A stretch of DNA of 64,000 nucleotides, from positions 7,564,001 to 7,628,000 of the forward strand of contig OZ252260.1 in the NCBI GenBank assembly GCA_965249925.1, read 5' to 3'. Origin of the DNA: Hoeflea_A sp965249925 (GTDB taxonomy: Bacteria; Pseudomonadota; Alphaproteobacteria; Rhizobiales; Rhizobiaceae). A model generated the notes under the pieces. It worked only from the letters and a program-made list of their open reading frames with translations. It searched no databases and was not told where the DNA came from. A program made the translations under genes and the position numbers. Positions 18,801-27,060 of this stretch are shown here, piece by piece (position 1 is the first letter of the stretch; each line of letters begins with the position of its first letter).

Positions 18801-21800
18801 GCCGGGCCGGTTATCACGCGGAAGTCCGCACCCTGTTCGACACCCCAACACTCGCCGGCCTGGCGGCAAGACTGGTTGCCGCCGACGGCACGGACACGCT
18901 CGACATCCCGCCCAACCTGATCCCGAAAGGGGCGCGCCGCATCACCCCGGACATGCTGCCCCTGGTGACCCTCAACCAGGCACAGATCGATGCGGTCGCC
19001 GCCGCGGTTCCCGGCGGCGCGCCCAATATCCAGGACATCTATCCCCTGGCACCCCTGCAGGCCGGCATCCTGGTCCAGCACCTCAAGCTGGAGAACGGCC
19101 TTGGCGACCCCTACCTCACCCCGCTGCTGTTGAGCTTCCGTACCCGCGGCCAGCTCCAGCGTTGCATCGCCGCCGTGCAGGAACTGGTCCGGCGCCACGA
19201 CGTCCTGCGCACCGCCTTCAACTGGCACGAGGCCGAAGTCCCGCTGCAGATCGTCCTGCACCAGGCCGAGTTGCCGGTCGAGCGCCTGAAGCGTCGGCGC
19301 GGGATCAGCGCCGAAGCCCAGCTGCGGGCCCACCATGATCCCAGAACCTACCGGTTGGATCTCACGCAGGCCCCGCTGATCCGCATCGCCGTCCTCGAGG
19401 ACCGCGCAAACCAGCGCTGGCTGTGCAGCCTCCTGCAGCACCACCTGATCCTGGACCACGTCAGCCTGGAGATCGTCGTCCGCGAAATGCGTGTCCTGGC
19501 GCAAGCCGATGGCGATGCGCCGGCCGACACCCTCCTGCCGCCGGCCCAACCCTATCGCAACCATATCGCTGCCCTGACCCTGCAGGCCAAAGACTGGCAA
19601 CAGGACGCCGCCGACTTCTTCGCCGACATGCTCGCGGACATCGATCAGCCCTACCTGCCCTACGGCCTTGCCAATACCGACGTCACGGCCGGTGCAGCCC
19701 AGACCGCCAGGTTGCGGCTTGGCCCGGACGCGACACACCGCCTTAAAGCGGCCTGCCAGCTCGCCGGCACGACACCGGCGAGCCTCCTCCACCTCGCCTA
19801 CGGCATGCTGATTGCCCGCGTTGCCAACCGGCCCGACGCCGTTTTCGGTACCGTTTTGTTGGGCCGTTCCTCTGCCCATGCCGACCAGGTCGCGGGCATG
19901 TTTATCAACACGTTGCCCATTCGCATCGCCTGGCGCGACCGCGCGATCGAGCATGCCCTTGAACAGATCCAAGCCGACCTGTCGAGACTGCTCGCCTGCG
20001 AGCATACGCCGCTGACGCTAGCGCTGGCCCAGTGCCGTCTGCCAGCGCAGACGCCGCTTTTCAACGCCCTGTTCAACTTTCGCCATTCCGTTGAACAGCA
20101 GGAGGCGGTCTGGGCTGGTCTCAGCCTGCTGAATTTCGAGGAGTACACCAATTATCCCCTCGCCTTTGCGGTCGACGACTACGGGCACGACCTGGAAATC
20201 ACCGCCCAGGTCACCGGCGAGCCGGGCGCCGAACAGGTTCTTGGCGCCTACGCCGTCCTGGTCGCGGACCTTGTCGAGGCGCTCAGCGACGCGCCGCAAA
20301 CGCCACTCGCCCAGCTCAATCGGCTCTCCACTTCCGAACTGGACGCTCTCGCGGCTCACGCCTCGGGCCCATCGCAGGCGTTTTCCATCGGTCGGCTGGA
20401 GGCGCTTGTGCGAGCGCAGGCGCAGCGGAGGCCGCGGGCGCTGGCCGTCGTCGATATCGACGGTGCCGAACTCTCCTACCGGGACCTGCTGCAGCGCGCC
20501 GAGGCGTTGGCCGAGACCCTGGTCGCCGACGGCCTTGTGCCCGGCGACAGTGTCGGTGTGCGGATGCCGCGCTCGGCCAACGGTATCATTGCCATTCTCG
20601 GTGTGCTGATGGCCGGCGGGGTCTACCTGCCGCTCGATCCGGCCTACCCCGAAGAGCGCCTCGCCTTCATGGCAGACGACGCAGGCGTGGCCGTCGTCAT
20701 CGACGACCTCGGGCGCTTTCCGTCGGCGCCTTCAGGCACCATCGATCTGCCCGCGCTCAATGATGCCGAAGACCGGGCCTACATCATCTACACCTCCGGC
20801 ACCTCGGGCCGGCCCAAGGGCGTCGCCGTCTCCCACCGCGCCGCCGCGAACCTCGCCTTCGCCCGCATCGCCGCCCACGACCCGATCGGCCCGGGGGACC
20901 GCATCCTCGCCGCCATCTCGGTCGGTTTCGACGTCTCCGTCGGGCAACTCCTCCTGCCACTGGTTTCCGGCGCCGCCATCGTCGTCGCGCCGGAGCTGCG
21001 CGAACTCACTCCCGCCGACTACTGGGAATTTCTCAGGACCCGCCGGGTCAGCCATATCAACTCCGTGCCCTCTGTGCTCGGATCAGTGCTCGACGCCGCT
21101 CCGAAGGCGGGCCGCGGACTAGCCCTGAAGCGCCTGATGCTTGGCGGTGAAGCGCTCACGGGCGCCTTCGCCGCAAAGGTTACCGCCGCTTTGCCGGATG
21201 TCGAACTGGTCAACATGTACGGGCCCACGGAGGCCTGCATCGACGCCACGTATCATGTCGCCACAGCACAGGATCACGCCCGTCCCGTGTTGCCCATCGG
21301 CCGTCCGCTTCCAAACTATCGCGCGGTGGTGTTGGGGGACGATCTGCAGCCGGTCGGCATCGGCGTGGAGGGCATGCTGCATCTCGGCGGCGCCGGCCTC
21401 GCCGAAGGCTATGTCGGTCGGCCCGAACTCACCGCCGAGCGCTTCGTCGCCGACCCCGAACGTCCCGGCGAACGGCTCTACGCCACCGGCGACAAGGCCA
21501 GATGGCGCAGCGACGGCACGCTCGACTTCCTCGGACGCGCCGACGACCAGGTCAAGATCCGCGGACACCGTGTTGAACTGGGCGAGATCACCGCCGTCCT
21601 TCTCGAACAGGCCGGCGTGCGCGAAGCCGCCGTCATCGCCCGCGGCAGTCCTGACGCCCGCCTCCTCGCCTATATCGTGCCCGAGGACGGGAACGCGGCG
21701 TCCGACATCGACCAGCTCGCCGACGCCCTCGCCGAACGCCTGCCCGCTCACATGGTCCCTGCCGCCATCACAGCGATCGAGGCCCTGCCGCTCACCCCCA

Positions 21801-22879
21801 ACGGCAAGCTCGATCAGCGCGCCCTGCCCGAGCCCGCGCGCCTTGCTGACGAGGCGCGTGAACCGCCCAGGGGCGAAACGGAACAGGCGCTTGCCGAAAT
21901 CTGGGCCGATCTCCTCGACACCCAGGATATCGCAAGACAGGACAACTTCTTCCAGCTCGGCGGAAACTCGCTCAACGCGCTCAAAATGATCGGAGCGGTC
22001 GCGACGCGCCTCGATCGACGGGTGCCGATCACCGGGGTCTTCACGGAACCCACGCTCGCAGCGATCGCGCGTGCCATCGAGGCCTCGGAAATCGGTCATC
22101 CGCCGCGCCTCGTCGTTCCGCTCCAGCCGCAGGGACGGCAAACACCTTTGTTCTGCATTCATCCGGCTGGCGGGCATGTGCTGTGCTACCTGCCGCTGAT
22201 GCATGAGTTAGGCACTGATCAGCCGGTCCATGGTGTTCAGGCGGCCGGGCTCAATGCCGGCGAGCGCATGGCGGCCACCATCGAAGAGGCCGCGGCCGAC
22301 TATATATCCGCGATCAAGGCGGTGCGAAGCGATGGACCCTGGCAGCTCCTGGGCATGTCGTCCGGCGGACTATTGGCGTTCGAAATGGCGCACCAGTTGA
22401 TCGACGCCGGCGAACAGGTGGACTACCTGGCCATGCTGGACACCTCGCTGCCGGAATTTGTCAGGGAACGAGACTTCACGGACGAGCTGCTGATGCGGGC
22501 GATGTCGGTTGAGCTCGGTGTGTCCGAACTCGTTGGGGATGATGTTGACGAGCGGACGCTCGAATACCTGTTCGCTCTCTCGGAGAGCGCCGGCCGGCTG
22601 CCTCCCGGTATGTGCTTCGAAGATGTCCAGCGTATAGCCGATGTCTTCAAAAACTCCGTCCGGCTGCACAAGGCCTATCGTCCGAAAGCGATTGACACTG
22701 ATGTCACCTTCGTTCGTGCCCTGCGACGCGAAGAGGCCGGTCAACGACCGCCGGACTGGTCGGCCTATGTTCACGGAAAACTCAGGATCGTGGACATGGA
22801 CTGCACCCACAATGAAGTCATCGCGCCGCAAAACGCCGCAGAACTTGCTGCGGCTCTGAAGTTGAAGGTCTTCGCATAA
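15830..22879 (+). CDS. Two-module non-ribosomal peptide synthetase, C-A-PCP-C-A-PCP-TE
   Basis: A 2349-residue megasynthase. Domain order: condensation 1 (about 5-440; His motif reads QHLIADT rather than HHxxxDG), adenylation 1 (about 450-950; 'YTSGTTGRPKG'), carrier 1 ('LGGNSL' near 975), condensation 2 (about 1065-1510; 'HHLILDH'), adenylation 2 (about 1520-2015; 'YTSGTSGRPKG'), carrier 2 ('LGGNSL' near 2044), type I thioesterase (about 2100-2349; 'GMSSGG' nucleophile). It would activate two amino acids, and an N-terminal C domain suggests an acylated start. By-eye binding-pocket residues: module 1 D-A-G-S-L-G-V-I-E-K, module 2 D-V-G-N-M-G-M-I-D-K. No PPTase, MbtH or exporter gene is adjacent. 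ATG 15830 (MTTEWREL) was chosen at the C-domain edge; the frame is open from 15695, overlapping the upstream gene. Confidence 0.92.
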   Translation: MTTEWRELGHGQKGLWLDQKIGGDGYYLAFRITAHGRLDRCLVERALAETVNAHEALRLRIDANLPRQRISSDAPPPVTFSTATDEDAERMLDAHIASEFARPMPLGDAPLFSLHVLEAQTQSFLLWRFQHLIADTIGLTIAVLHWIDTYSALAQPGDETPIASSSPFPYYTREAQYIGSSKYENDLAYWKDRFRDPPAPLIETKRGERRPSCFAATQIFHIDRDRRERLEAIAKEIGSNLNNTLFALFLMTLCRRFGRDALVAGTVLHKRSGTTRLAVGMFAGAAASPVRFDLQASLAANCQIYAEMIARDFRHFRMPLDELIRQFDLAALGQERLFDVALSWMPAARAETPKLAGLDLTYEAIDLRETGPISFRASEIVGDDVVEIRIGVNLDFLDEGQAAHFSAQFDELLTAFETNHHQPLCAAPAVSAPERAALEAFAIGASQAFAIGRLEALVRAQAQRTPQALAVVDIDGAAFTYLHLLQRAEALAETLIAQGVEPGDAVGVRMPRSADGIIAILGVLMAGGVYLPLDPAYPEERLAFMVEDAGATVIIDDLGRFPETPSGTIAIPALDDAEDRAYIIYTSGTTGRPKGVAVSHRAAANLGFARTGAHEPLAHGDRSLASIPVGFDASIGQLVLPLLHGATIVVLPDLRDLSPTAFWEFLLNNRVTHASFVPSVLSSLLEAEPAKNLPLRHLLIGGEPLSGALLKKLSAVLPQTRLVNVYGPTEAGIEATYHLVEPDDYAAATVRIGRPLPNCRAVVLGDDLQPVGIGVEGMLHLGGAGLAEGYVGRPELTAERFVSDPERPGERLYATGDKARWRNDGTLDFLGRADDQVKVRGHRIELGEITAVLLEQAGVREAAVIARGSPDARLLAYIVPEEGDAAPDADPCTDKLADALAERLPAHMVPAAITAIEALPLTPNGKLDQRALPEPARLADDTREPPRGKTEQALAEIWADLLDTQDIARQDNFFQLGGNSLNAVALAERLRRAGYHAEVRTLFDTPTLAGLAARLVAADGTDTLDIPPNLIPKGARRITPDMLPLVTLNQAQIDAVAAAVPGGAPNIQDIYPLAPLQAGILVQHLKLENGLGDPYLTPLLLSFRTRGQLQRCIAAVQELVRRHDVLRTAFNWHEAEVPLQIVLHQAELPVERLKRRRGISAEAQLRAHHDPRTYRLDLTQAPLIRIAVLEDRANQRWLCSLLQHHLILDHVSLEIVVREMRVLAQADGDAPADTLLPPAQPYRNHIAALTLQAKDWQQDAADFFADMLADIDQPYLPYGLANTDVTAGAAQTARLRLGPDATHRLKAACQLAGTTPASLLHLAYGMLIARVANRPDAVFGTVLLGRSSAHADQVAGMFINTLPIRIAWRDRAIEHALEQIQADLSRLLACEHTPLTLALAQCRLPAQTPLFNALFNFRHSVEQQEAVWAGLSLLNFEEYTNYPLAFAVDDYGHDLEITAQVTGEPGAEQVLGAYAVLVADLVEALSDAPQTPLAQLNRLSTSELDALAAHASGPSQAFSIGRLEALVRAQAQRRPRALAVVDIDGAELSYRDLLQRAEALAETLVADGLVPGDSVGVRMPRSANGIIAILGVLMAGGVYLPLDPAYPEERLAFMADDAGVAVVIDDLGRFPSAPSGTIDLPALNDAEDRAYIIYTSGTSGRPKGVAVSHRAAANLAFARIAAHDPIGPGDRILAAISVGFDVSVGQLLLPLVSGAAIVVAPELRELTPADYWEFLRTRRVSHINSVPSVLGSVLDAAPKAGRGLALKRLMLGGEALTGAFAAKVTAALPDVELVNMYGPTEACIDATYHVATAQDHARPVLPIGRPLPNYRAVVLGDDLQPVGIGVEGMLHLGGAGLAEGYVGRPELTAERFVADPERPGERLYATGDKARWRSDGTLDFLGRADDQVKIRGHRVELGEITAVLLEQAGVREAAVIARGSPDARLLAYIVPEDGNAASDIDQLADALAERLPAHMVPAAITAIEALPLTPNGKLDQRALPEPARLADEAREPPRGETEQALAEIWADLLDTQDIARQDNFFQLGGNSLNALKMIGAVATRLDRRVPITGVFTEPTLAAIARAIEASEIGHPPRLVVPLQPQGRQTPLFCIHPAGGHVLCYLPLMHELGTDQPVHGVQAAGLNAGERMAATIEEAAADYISAIKAVRSDGPWQLLGMSSGGLLAFEMAHQLIDAGEQVDYLAMLDTSLPEFVRERDFTDELLMRAMSVELGVSELVGDDVDERTLEYLFALSESAGRLPPGMCFEDVQRIADVFKNSVRLHKAYRPKAIDTDVTFVRALRREEAGQRPPDWSAYVHGKLRIVDMDCTHNEVIAPQNAAELAAALKLKVFA

Positions 22880-23152
22880 AGGCCGTCGGATCACCAACGA
22901 AGAACAGTCGCGAAGCGATCGGGAGCCTCGACATGGCCCCGATGTTGGTCCCGAATCATTGGATTGACGGGCGCCGGGGCAAAGGGTTTTTTCCAATGCC
23001 TCCAGGTCGCTATTCGATTTGCAACATTTTGTGAGGCACTTGGGGTAGCCGCAACGATGTCCCACCTTGAGCTAAAATGATAGAATCCCAGTCCTCGTGA
23101 GATGAAAGCCCGCTAGAAAACACCGACACCAAACACGAGGAGCCGGAGACAG

Positions 23153-23470
23153 ATGGTGCTTAACACGACACCCGGCGGCGAGTGGCAATTCCGCATCAAC
23201 ATCAGGCAGCACTTGGGTGACGATACGGACGATGCAGCCATAGCGAGAGCGGCAACCTGTATTTTGGCAGAAATAGCCAACCCGGGCCTTCCCGCACAAG
23301 ACCAGCTGCACACTGTCCGCGCGTGCATTGAGGCAGCTCGTGACTCCGCCGAAGCGGGCGAGCCCGATGCGTTTCGGATGTTCAATGACGCGCTCGACCG
23401 CCTGTATGACTACGGCGATGACAACTCTGTCTGGTTGGGTGACAGACGCGCGCCTGATGCGCCGGCGTAA
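23153..23470 (+). CDS. Hypothetical protein, 105 residues
   Basis: ATG at 23153 is preceded by GAGGAGCCGGAG, a good ribosome binding site. The product is acidic and helical: 'RINIRQHLGDDTDDAAIARA', 'HTVRACIEAARDSAEAGEPD', 'MFNDALDRLYDYGDDN'. No domain recognised. It lies 273 bp after the NRPS; no functional link can be shown. Confidence 0.55.
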   Translation: MVLNTTPGGEWQFRINIRQHLGDDTDDAAIARAATCILAEIANPGLPAQDQLHTVRACIEAARDSAEAGEPDAFRMFNDALDRLYDYGDDNSVWLGDRRAPDAPA

Positions 23471-24035
23471 TGAATTCGATTCCGCCGCACATTGGCTCAG
23501 CGACTCGCAAGGGACAATGACGGCGGGCGCCGTTTCGGTGCACCACGAAAACCTGCTCTATGATCGCCTGCAGTGGCTGTAGGTTTTCACCGAGTCTTTG
23601 AGCAGGCGGGATTAGCTGAAATTAGGCGGAAATTGCTGATTTTCAGCCGGTTGCCAGATTTTTCGACGGAACCCGCTTTTTCAGCGGATTTGAGAATATC
23701 GGCTCGCCAGGTATTCGCAACTACTATGGATGCGGGGCGGCTTAAGAGGACCTTCAAACAACCAGTGAAGCGCTAATTGATTGCGCCTAAATCGCTTGTG
23801 AGCTGGGCTTTTGAAGCCCTTCGAGAAGTTTCACAGCAAAAGCCCGCATGCGTAGGGGGCAAGCCGGCAAAGATAAAATGACGCGGGACAATGTGTCTGC
23901 GAGTGCCAACACAGTGGGCCGTTTTAGAGATTGGCGCACGAAAACCAACCAGATAGGATGCGAACAAGCTAGACATGACCGCAAACACACTTCATTTGAC
24001 GTTAGACCGGTGCACTGTCCTTCGGCGCGCTATGT
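23471..24035. other. Intergenic region at left edge of the AT-richer island
   Basis: No gene recognised on either strand. A short hairpin GGGCTT-TTG-AAGCCC lies at 23805-23819, without a T-run. Base composition begins to fall here compared with the NRPS region. No tRNA-derived direct repeat matching the tRNA at 29.5 kb was found by eye. Confidence 0.4.
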
Positions 24036-25394
24036 CTATTTTAAACCCTGCATCGTAGTCGCGATCGGAGGAGCCTTCAAAGACTGTTCCGTAATACGCT
24101 TCAGCCACGCAAAATGAGTGCGCCTACTTCCCAACTGCTTAACCCAATCCGGTTTGGGCCGGCTCTTCAAAAGTGGGATTTCGAACGACACAAACGGCAC
24201 CGCGATGCGCACCTTGAATGGCTCATCTTTGTCTTCTCCCACACCGAACTTTTTGGACAAGTCTGCCGTGATAAGAGCGAGCTCCTTGAAGGCGCGATCT
24301 ACTTTGATGAGGTCGTCTTGTTTATCTATTGCCTGTTGAGTCTCAGCCATCCAAGATCGTAACTTTTTTGCCTCTTCACTCTCTCGTACCTGCAGGGCGC
24401 ATGTAACAATTTGTCCCCTACTTTCACACTGCCTGAGCACAAAACTCGAAAGAGGTGGAAAATCAATGTCAAAAGCTTTTCCCAAGAATTCCTTGTTGAG
24501 ACTATCCGCTAAATCATTTCTTATCTTACCAATTTTTCGAGCTGTAAAATCAGTAAAGTTGAATTTTCGTCGATCTATCAAGTTGTCTACTTGAAGTGAT
24601 CTCCAGCTGTGAGGTCTGTATGAAGCGCTTAGCATATTTGCAAGATGGAAATAATAAAAACCGCGGAATGCAAATATTGCATAATTAGCTAGTACTTCAC
24701 TTTTTTTGATTATTTGATCCAATTTAGCGGAAGCAGAATCAATGTCGTCATAGATACCAAAATCGAAATTCCAATCTCCATCATCAGACGTACTCAAAAG
24801 ATGCTCTGATGGCCACCACCTAGTATGCATACCAGAGAATGGGACATGCAAAATTTCTGGATTTACAAGAATATCAATTCGGTCATCATGAAATTTTTTT
24901 GCTTCTTTCTTCTTAATCAAAGGAAGCGATTTTTTGAATAACCTCTTAAATCTTTTCCCAGACTGATAGAACTGGGGTAATATGCCCTTTGCATTAATTT
25001 GCAATTCAGAAATATTCCTCTGAAAAGAACCATCATCCAAACTGAGCAAAAAGTCAGCAAAGGCTCTTCTTGCAGCTTCGATGACCAAATTTGGACCCAT
25101 TGCGTGCCAAAATGAGATGTCATTGACGATGTCTAAGTCTTCGTCGTTGGTTTCAAGATCGAACACCTCTCGCCAGCCCGCCCGAAAACCAACCTTACCA
25201 CCTTCCGATAAAAAAGATCTGCTCACACCGTCGACAAAAATCAATTCGTACAATATGAGGTTCTCTATCATGTCAGAAAGGCATTTAAGGTGAAATCTAT
25301 TTGCACTAAGGGACCAGTCATCCTCATTTTCAAGGTGCGTTTTTAACGCCTGACCGGCTCCGAACACTGTCGTATTATCGATTATTGTTTCCAT
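24036..25394 (-). CDS. AT-rich hypothetical protein, 452 residues
   Basis: Single long open frame with clearly lower GC and different codon use from its surroundings, suggesting recent acquisition. The product is soluble-looking, with no signal peptide and no obvious transmembrane segment. Landmarks: 'HLKCLSDMIENLILYELIF', 'DISFWHAMGPNLVIEAARRA', 'YAIFAFRGFYYFHLANML', 'ADLSKKFGVGEDKDEP'. No domain or catalytic motif recognised. ATG at 25394 is used; a GTG at 25415 is the alternative, and neither has a strong ribosome binding site. It ends an island-like cluster with phage regulators, so an accessory function such as defence is possible but unproven. Confidence 0.65.
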   Translation of the reverse strand: METIIDNTTVFGAGQALKTHLENEDDWSLSANRFHLKCLSDMIENLILYELIFVDGVSRSFLSEGGKVGFRAGWREVFDLETNDEDLDIVNDISFWHAMGPNLVIEAARRAFADFLLSLDDGSFQRNISELQINAKGILPQFYQSGKRFKRLFKKSLPLIKKKEAKKFHDDRIDILVNPEILHVPFSGMHTRWWPSEHLLSTSDDGDWNFDFGIYDDIDSASAKLDQIIKKSEVLANYAIFAFRGFYYFHLANMLSASYRPHSWRSLQVDNLIDRRKFNFTDFTARKIGKIRNDLADSLNKEFLGKAFDIDFPPLSSFVLRQCESRGQIVTCALQVRESEEAKKLRSWMAETQQAIDKQDDLIKVDRAFKELALITADLSKKFGVGEDKDEPFKVRIAVPFVSFEIPLLKSRPKPDWVKQLGSRRTHFAWLKRITEQSLKAPPIATTMQGLK

Positions 25395-25433
25395 GTATTT
25401 TGATGCTCGCTTCACGATGGTTGAGTTACTGCA

Positions 25434-26115
25434 CTACCCTCTAGCACCCAAAGAACAGCCGCACCAGAAGACGCGACCGTGGATGATGACGGATTCGTCG
25501 CGTTGGGCGGCGGGGATTGTTTCCGCCTCATAGGCTTTGTTGTCGGACATGATTTTTAGGTCGCCGTTCAGTATGATCTGCAGGCGTTTGATCATGATCA
25601 TTCCACCGACTGTAATGATGAAGACACCGCCGGCGGCGGCGGTGTCGAGGTCTATATCCATGTGAAGCAAGAGTAGATCGCCATCGCGGACGGTGGGCTC
25701 CATGCTGTCGCAGCGGGCTTCGATGATCACAACTTTAGCGCCGACCGGAACGTATCGGCTAAGCCATTCACGCGACACCGTGAGGAAGTTTGAAATGGTT
25801 TCACTGTCTGCGAGAGAGCCGTGCCCGGCGGATGCTTGAATGTCGTATCTGGGCAGGGGAATCGTGGCGCTCATACTAGTCTGCTGATCGTTGATATGCG
25901 CGCCCTTACCTGTGGTTGTAGCACCTTCCCCTGTCACCAACCTTATCAAATCCGCACCCGTCGCCTCTGAGATCAACTCGAGCGTGTTGAGCTGCGGAGA
26001 CGATCTGTCCGCAACGTAATCACTGAGTGTGCTCGCTCACATCTATGATTTTGCTGAGCTTCCGCTGTCCGCCAACCGTGGCAGCAGCCTTCCTAATCCT
26101 GGAACCTAAATCCAT
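25434..26115 (-). pseudogene. Phage-type repressor (HTH plus S24 peptidase), frameshifted
   Basis: The N-terminal helix-turn-helix starts at ATG 26115 ('MDLGSRIRKAAATVGGQRKL', then 'SKIIDVS') and reaches a stop at about 26024. In the next frame the expected continuation reads 'STLSDYVADRSSPQLNTLEL', then 'ISEATGADLIRLVTGEG', then an S24/LexA-like domain with 'CDSMEPTVRDGDLLLLHMD' (Ser of the Ser-Lys dyad) and 'MIKRLQI' (Lys). Joining the two frames within GTGAGCGAGCACACTCAG (about 26024-26041) restores a normal 220-230 residue phage C-type repressor. So one base too many (or two too few) breaks the gene, unless it is a sequencing error. The downstream part could start from TTG at 25976. Divergent from the Ner-like gene. 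Confidence 0.75.
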
Positions 26116-26230
26116 CTGATAAGCAGATTTCTGCGTATTCTCCCGCGGTATCCCGCGTTCGCGTACCCTCAACCTGTCAAAAAGGGAGGCCGGCCAGGGC
26201 CTCCCTTTCATCCAAGCGAACGGACGTACT

Positions 26231-26542
26231 ATGCAGTCTCGAAGCCCTATGGCCAAGGCCAAAATCGAAGAGGCGGCTCGGGTAAAGAGCCGCGTCTACG
26301 AGGCGGGCCTGACCTTCGCCGAGATCGACCGCACATATAATCTCAGGACCGGCGCCGCGCATGACGTCCTGCGTGAGCCGAATTCCAAATCCGAACGTGC
26401 CGTCGCCGCCGCTCTCGGCGCAAGGCCACATTTGCTGTGGCCGACACGCTACCCCGCCTCCGGTCAGCGGCGACAACGTCAGGATTGTTTACGAACGCCC
26501 ACCTTAGAACAACGTCGAAAGTTGTCGGAGGCCCAGACGTGA
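26231..26542 (+). CDS. Ner-like / Nlp-family DNA-binding regulator (Mu-like phage)
   Basis: A 103-residue protein with the Mu Ner-type helix-turn-helix: 'ARVKSRVYEAGLTFAEIDRTYNL' followed by 'HDVLREPNSKSERAVAAALG' and 'PHLLWPTRYPASGQRR'. Ner proteins are early negative regulators in Mu-like phages. Start at 26231 or the ATG at 26249. It is transcribed divergently from the repressor remnant; the 115-bp gap between them should be the phage operator region and includes ATCTG-5 bp-CAGAT at 26114-26128. It overlaps the next gene by GTGA at 26539-26542. Confidence 0.8.
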   Translation: MQSRSPMAKAKIEEAARVKSRVYEAGLTFAEIDRTYNLRTGAAHDVLREPNSKSERAVAAALGARPHLLWPTRYPASGQRRQRQDCLRTPTLEQRRKLSEAQT

Positions 26543-26928
26543 CACCGCGTTCAATGCCGTTCGCCAAATCGACGGACGGTCTGAACCTGTTCGACCAGAC
26601 ACAGATACATGACCGGGCGTTCCATGCCTGCGTCGCAGTTGTGGCGAGCGGTTTTCCGCATTTGGGCATTGCCGCCATCATCGAACCGCCGCACCGATGG
26701 TTTGACGCTGCCTTGGCGCGTCAGATCGTTATCCACCTCATGGTGCGGCGGTACCACATTCCCAAACGCCGTGCCGTCCTGATGCAGGGGCGTTCCCGAG
26801 AAGCCGTCAACCGCGCCCTACGGACAATCGACGAGCAGGTGAGCGACGATGCCATTGCCGCGCACTACGCCGCGGTCGAACGCGACGCGCAGTCACTCTT
26901 ACAACTGGACCCGTCGGGGGCTGCTTGA
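26539..26928 (+). CDS. DnaA domain-IV-like helix-turn-helix protein
   Basis: A 129-residue protein starting at GTG 26539, which overlaps the preceding stop and has GGAGG upstream. The C-terminal half ('ARQIVIHLMVRRYHIPKRRA', then 'VLMQGRSREAVNRALRTIDEQV') resembles the DNA-binding domain IV of DnaA, a fold found alone in small phage and island proteins of Rhizobiales. There is no AAA+ ATPase part, so it is not an initiator by itself. Probably part of the phage early operon with Ner and the ParB fragment. Confidence 0.65.
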   Translation: MTPRSMPFAKSTDGLNLFDQTQIHDRAFHACVAVVASGFPHLGIAAIIEPPHRWFDAALARQIVIHLMVRRYHIPKRRAVLMQGRSREAVNRALRTIDEQVSDDAIAAHYAAVERDAQSLLQLDPSGAA

Positions 26929-27060
26929 ATGTTCCGATCCATTCCGCTCGACAAGATATTAGTGGGCCATCGCCTGAAAGATGTGGACGATAACTACGCG
27001 CTGATCATCCAAACCTCGATTGTCGAACACGGACTGTTGCACCCAGTGGCGTTTGTTTGA
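26929..27060 (+). pseudogene. Truncated ParB-like nuclease domain protein
   Basis: Immediately after the preceding stop, an ATG opens a 43-residue frame: MFRSIPLDKILVGHRLKDVD, then 'DNYALIIQTSIVEHGLLHPV' and a TGA. This is the beginning of a ParB/Srx-type domain (the 'sI..GL..PV.V' segment), which should continue for more than 100 residues. The continuation is not found in another frame nearby, so the gene is cut short, probably by deletion of the phage. Confidence 0.6.

Noticed and set aside
18119..20005. Minus-strand 628-residue frame inside the NRPS gene
   Set aside because: Antisense shadow of adenylation and condensation domains; repeated glycine and valine runs without any motif.
23805..23819. 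Hairpin GGGCTT/AAGCCC considered as a terminator or attachment site
   Set aside because: No T-run, short stem, and no matching repeat near the tRNA at 29.5 kb.
26539..26928. Full DnaA replication initiator
   Set aside because: Only the C-terminal DNA-binding part is present and there is no ATPase motif, so no origin is claimed.
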